NCBI GenBank assembly: GCA_013297925.1
Contig: JAAFJC010000023.1
Span: 1 to 45,733 of the forward strand
Length of the DNA stretch: 45,733 nucleotides
Reading direction: 5' to 3'
From: Comamonadaceae bacterium
Lineage (GTDB): Bacteria; Pseudomonadota; Gammaproteobacteria; Burkholderiales; Burkholderiaceae_C
The position numbers and the translations under genes were made by a program. Below, one piece after another: positions 45,177-45,733 of the stretch (positions within the stretch are counted from its first letter, which is position 1; the number at the start of each line of letters is the position of its first letter). The notes beneath the pieces are model-generated. The model made no database searches and was not told where the DNA came from. It saw nothing but the letters and a program-made list of their open reading frames with translations.

Positions 45177-45725
45177 TTAGGGTTTGAGCGCGGATTGCAC
45201 GGCTGATATCAGCGTGGGCGATAGCGGCTCAATGGCAGAGTCAAAGCTCTGTATTTGGCCTTTGGCGGTGACCAAGTATTTATGAAAGTTCCACCCTGGC
45301 GCTTTGCCAGAGCTGGCAATCAGCTTGGCATAGAGCGGGTCTTTGCCAATCGGCGTTTGCAGTTTTTCGGCGACAGTGAAGCTCACGCCATAGTTGATTT
45401 GGCAAAACTGGGCGATGTCTTTGTTTGAGCCTTTTTCCTGAGCGCCAAAATCGTTGGCCGGAAAGCCCACCAGCAGCAAACCTTGGGATTTGAAGCGCTG
45501 ATGGAGCTTTTCCAAGCCTTCATATTGCGGTGTGAAGCCGCATTGGCTGGCGGTGTTGACCACGAGCACAGCTTTGGCGGCTTTTGAATCAAGCTTGCAC
45601 AAATCAAAGGCTTTGCCGCCGATCAGCGGTTGCACGGGGTAGCTGGCTAGGCCTGCGCAGAAGTTTGTTGCGTGCGCCGCGCTGCTGGCCAAAAGAGCAA
45701 AAGCGAGGAGAAAACGTGATTTCAT
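45177..45725 (-). CDS. Secreted glutathione peroxidase family protein
   Basis: Thiol-dependent reduction of peroxides. The 182-residue protein has a signal peptide ([19 protein letters not shown]), so it acts in the periplasm. It has the family motif [20 protein letters not shown] with catalytic Cys at 62 and the [14 protein letters not shown] and WNFHKYLV blocks. The Cys replaces selenocysteine, as usual in bacteria. The start is at 45725, 8 bp from the right edge; promoter sequence is outside the window. It sits upstream of moaA with a 35-bp gap, so co-transcription is possible. Confidence 0.93.
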   Translation of the reverse strand: MKSRFLLAFALLASSAAHATNFCAGLASYPVQPLIGGKAFDLCKLDSKAAKAVLVVNTASQCGFTPQYEGLEKLHQRFKSQGLLLVGFPANDFGAQEKGSNKDIAQFCQINYGVSFTVAEKLQTPIGKDPLYAKLIASSGKAPGWNFHKYLVTAKGQIQSFDSAIEPLSPTLISAVQSALKP

Positions 45726-45733
45726 GCACGCAT

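Overview
The window looks like a chromosomal segment of a betaproteobacterium, most likely Comamonadaceae (Burkholderiales). The evidence is gene content and order (nasT-nrtABD with nirBD and nasA; cysI-DUF934-cysHDN; nadD-rsfS-rlmH-maf-rng), an EgtB/SenA-like protein and an RsfS with a basic tail. The family-level assignment is inference; no rRNA or tRNA gene was seen. About 42 protein genes are supported, two of them of unknown function, and one is cut by the left edge.

Layout. 1-2333: a partial oxygenase-like gene, yaaA and rho. 2354-17170: a nitrate assimilation island. On the minus strand it has nasT, a leader with an ANTAR-type attenuator, nrtA-nrtB-nrtD, an NNP-type nitrate transporter with a small unknown gene, then nirB, a periplasmic double P-box protein, nirD and nasA. 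Two plus-strand genes are embedded in it: a pseudouridine-synthase-like protein and a PP2C phosphatase-kinase fusion. Four -24/-12 (sigma-54) promoter matches, plus an NtrC-type site at nirB, suggest one nitrogen-limitation regulon. 17200-20148: tsaD, a small heat shock protein with a sigma-32-like promoter, and an orphan branched-chain-amino-acid-type binding protein. 20319-28151: an assimilatory sulfate reduction run (TauE/SafE permease, cysI, DUF934, cysH, cysD, cysN) followed by a 7Fe ferredoxin and a ferredoxin-NADP reductase. 28152-28773: a gene-free stretch holding a large inverted duplication. 28774-38048: HerA-like ATPase, yebC-purD, acyltransferase, hemF-nadD-rsfS-rlmH-maf-rng. 38150-45725: EgtB/SenA-like protein, a small Dabb/EthD-like protein, ilvD, eptA-like, mobA, moaA and a secreted glutathione peroxidase.

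How the parts fit: nitrate enters by the ABC system or the MFS carrier, NasA reduces it to nitrite and NirBD reduces that to ammonium. MoaA and MobA make the molybdenum cofactor NasA needs. The sulfur run reduces sulfate to sulfide, and fdxA/fpr could supply electrons because no cysJ is present.

The most unusual signals are repeats. (1) A roughly 40-70 nt sequence recurs in one intergenic site and inside several unrelated genes (nrtB, tsaD, DUF934, cysI, nadD; weaker in the HerA-like gene and eptA), always read in a consistent frame. (2) Four 109-146 bp imperfect palindromes are built of short CGCAGAGG/CGCAAAGG-like units. (3) A hairpin carrying GGGGTCAGA lies in frame inside nasA. (4) A roughly 190-bp unit is present as an inverted pair around a copy of repeat 1. 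Two enzyme-family proteins also appear to have lost key residues: the pseudouridine synthase (catalytic Asp to Glu) and the EgtB/SenA-like protein (two expected iron-binding His replaced).
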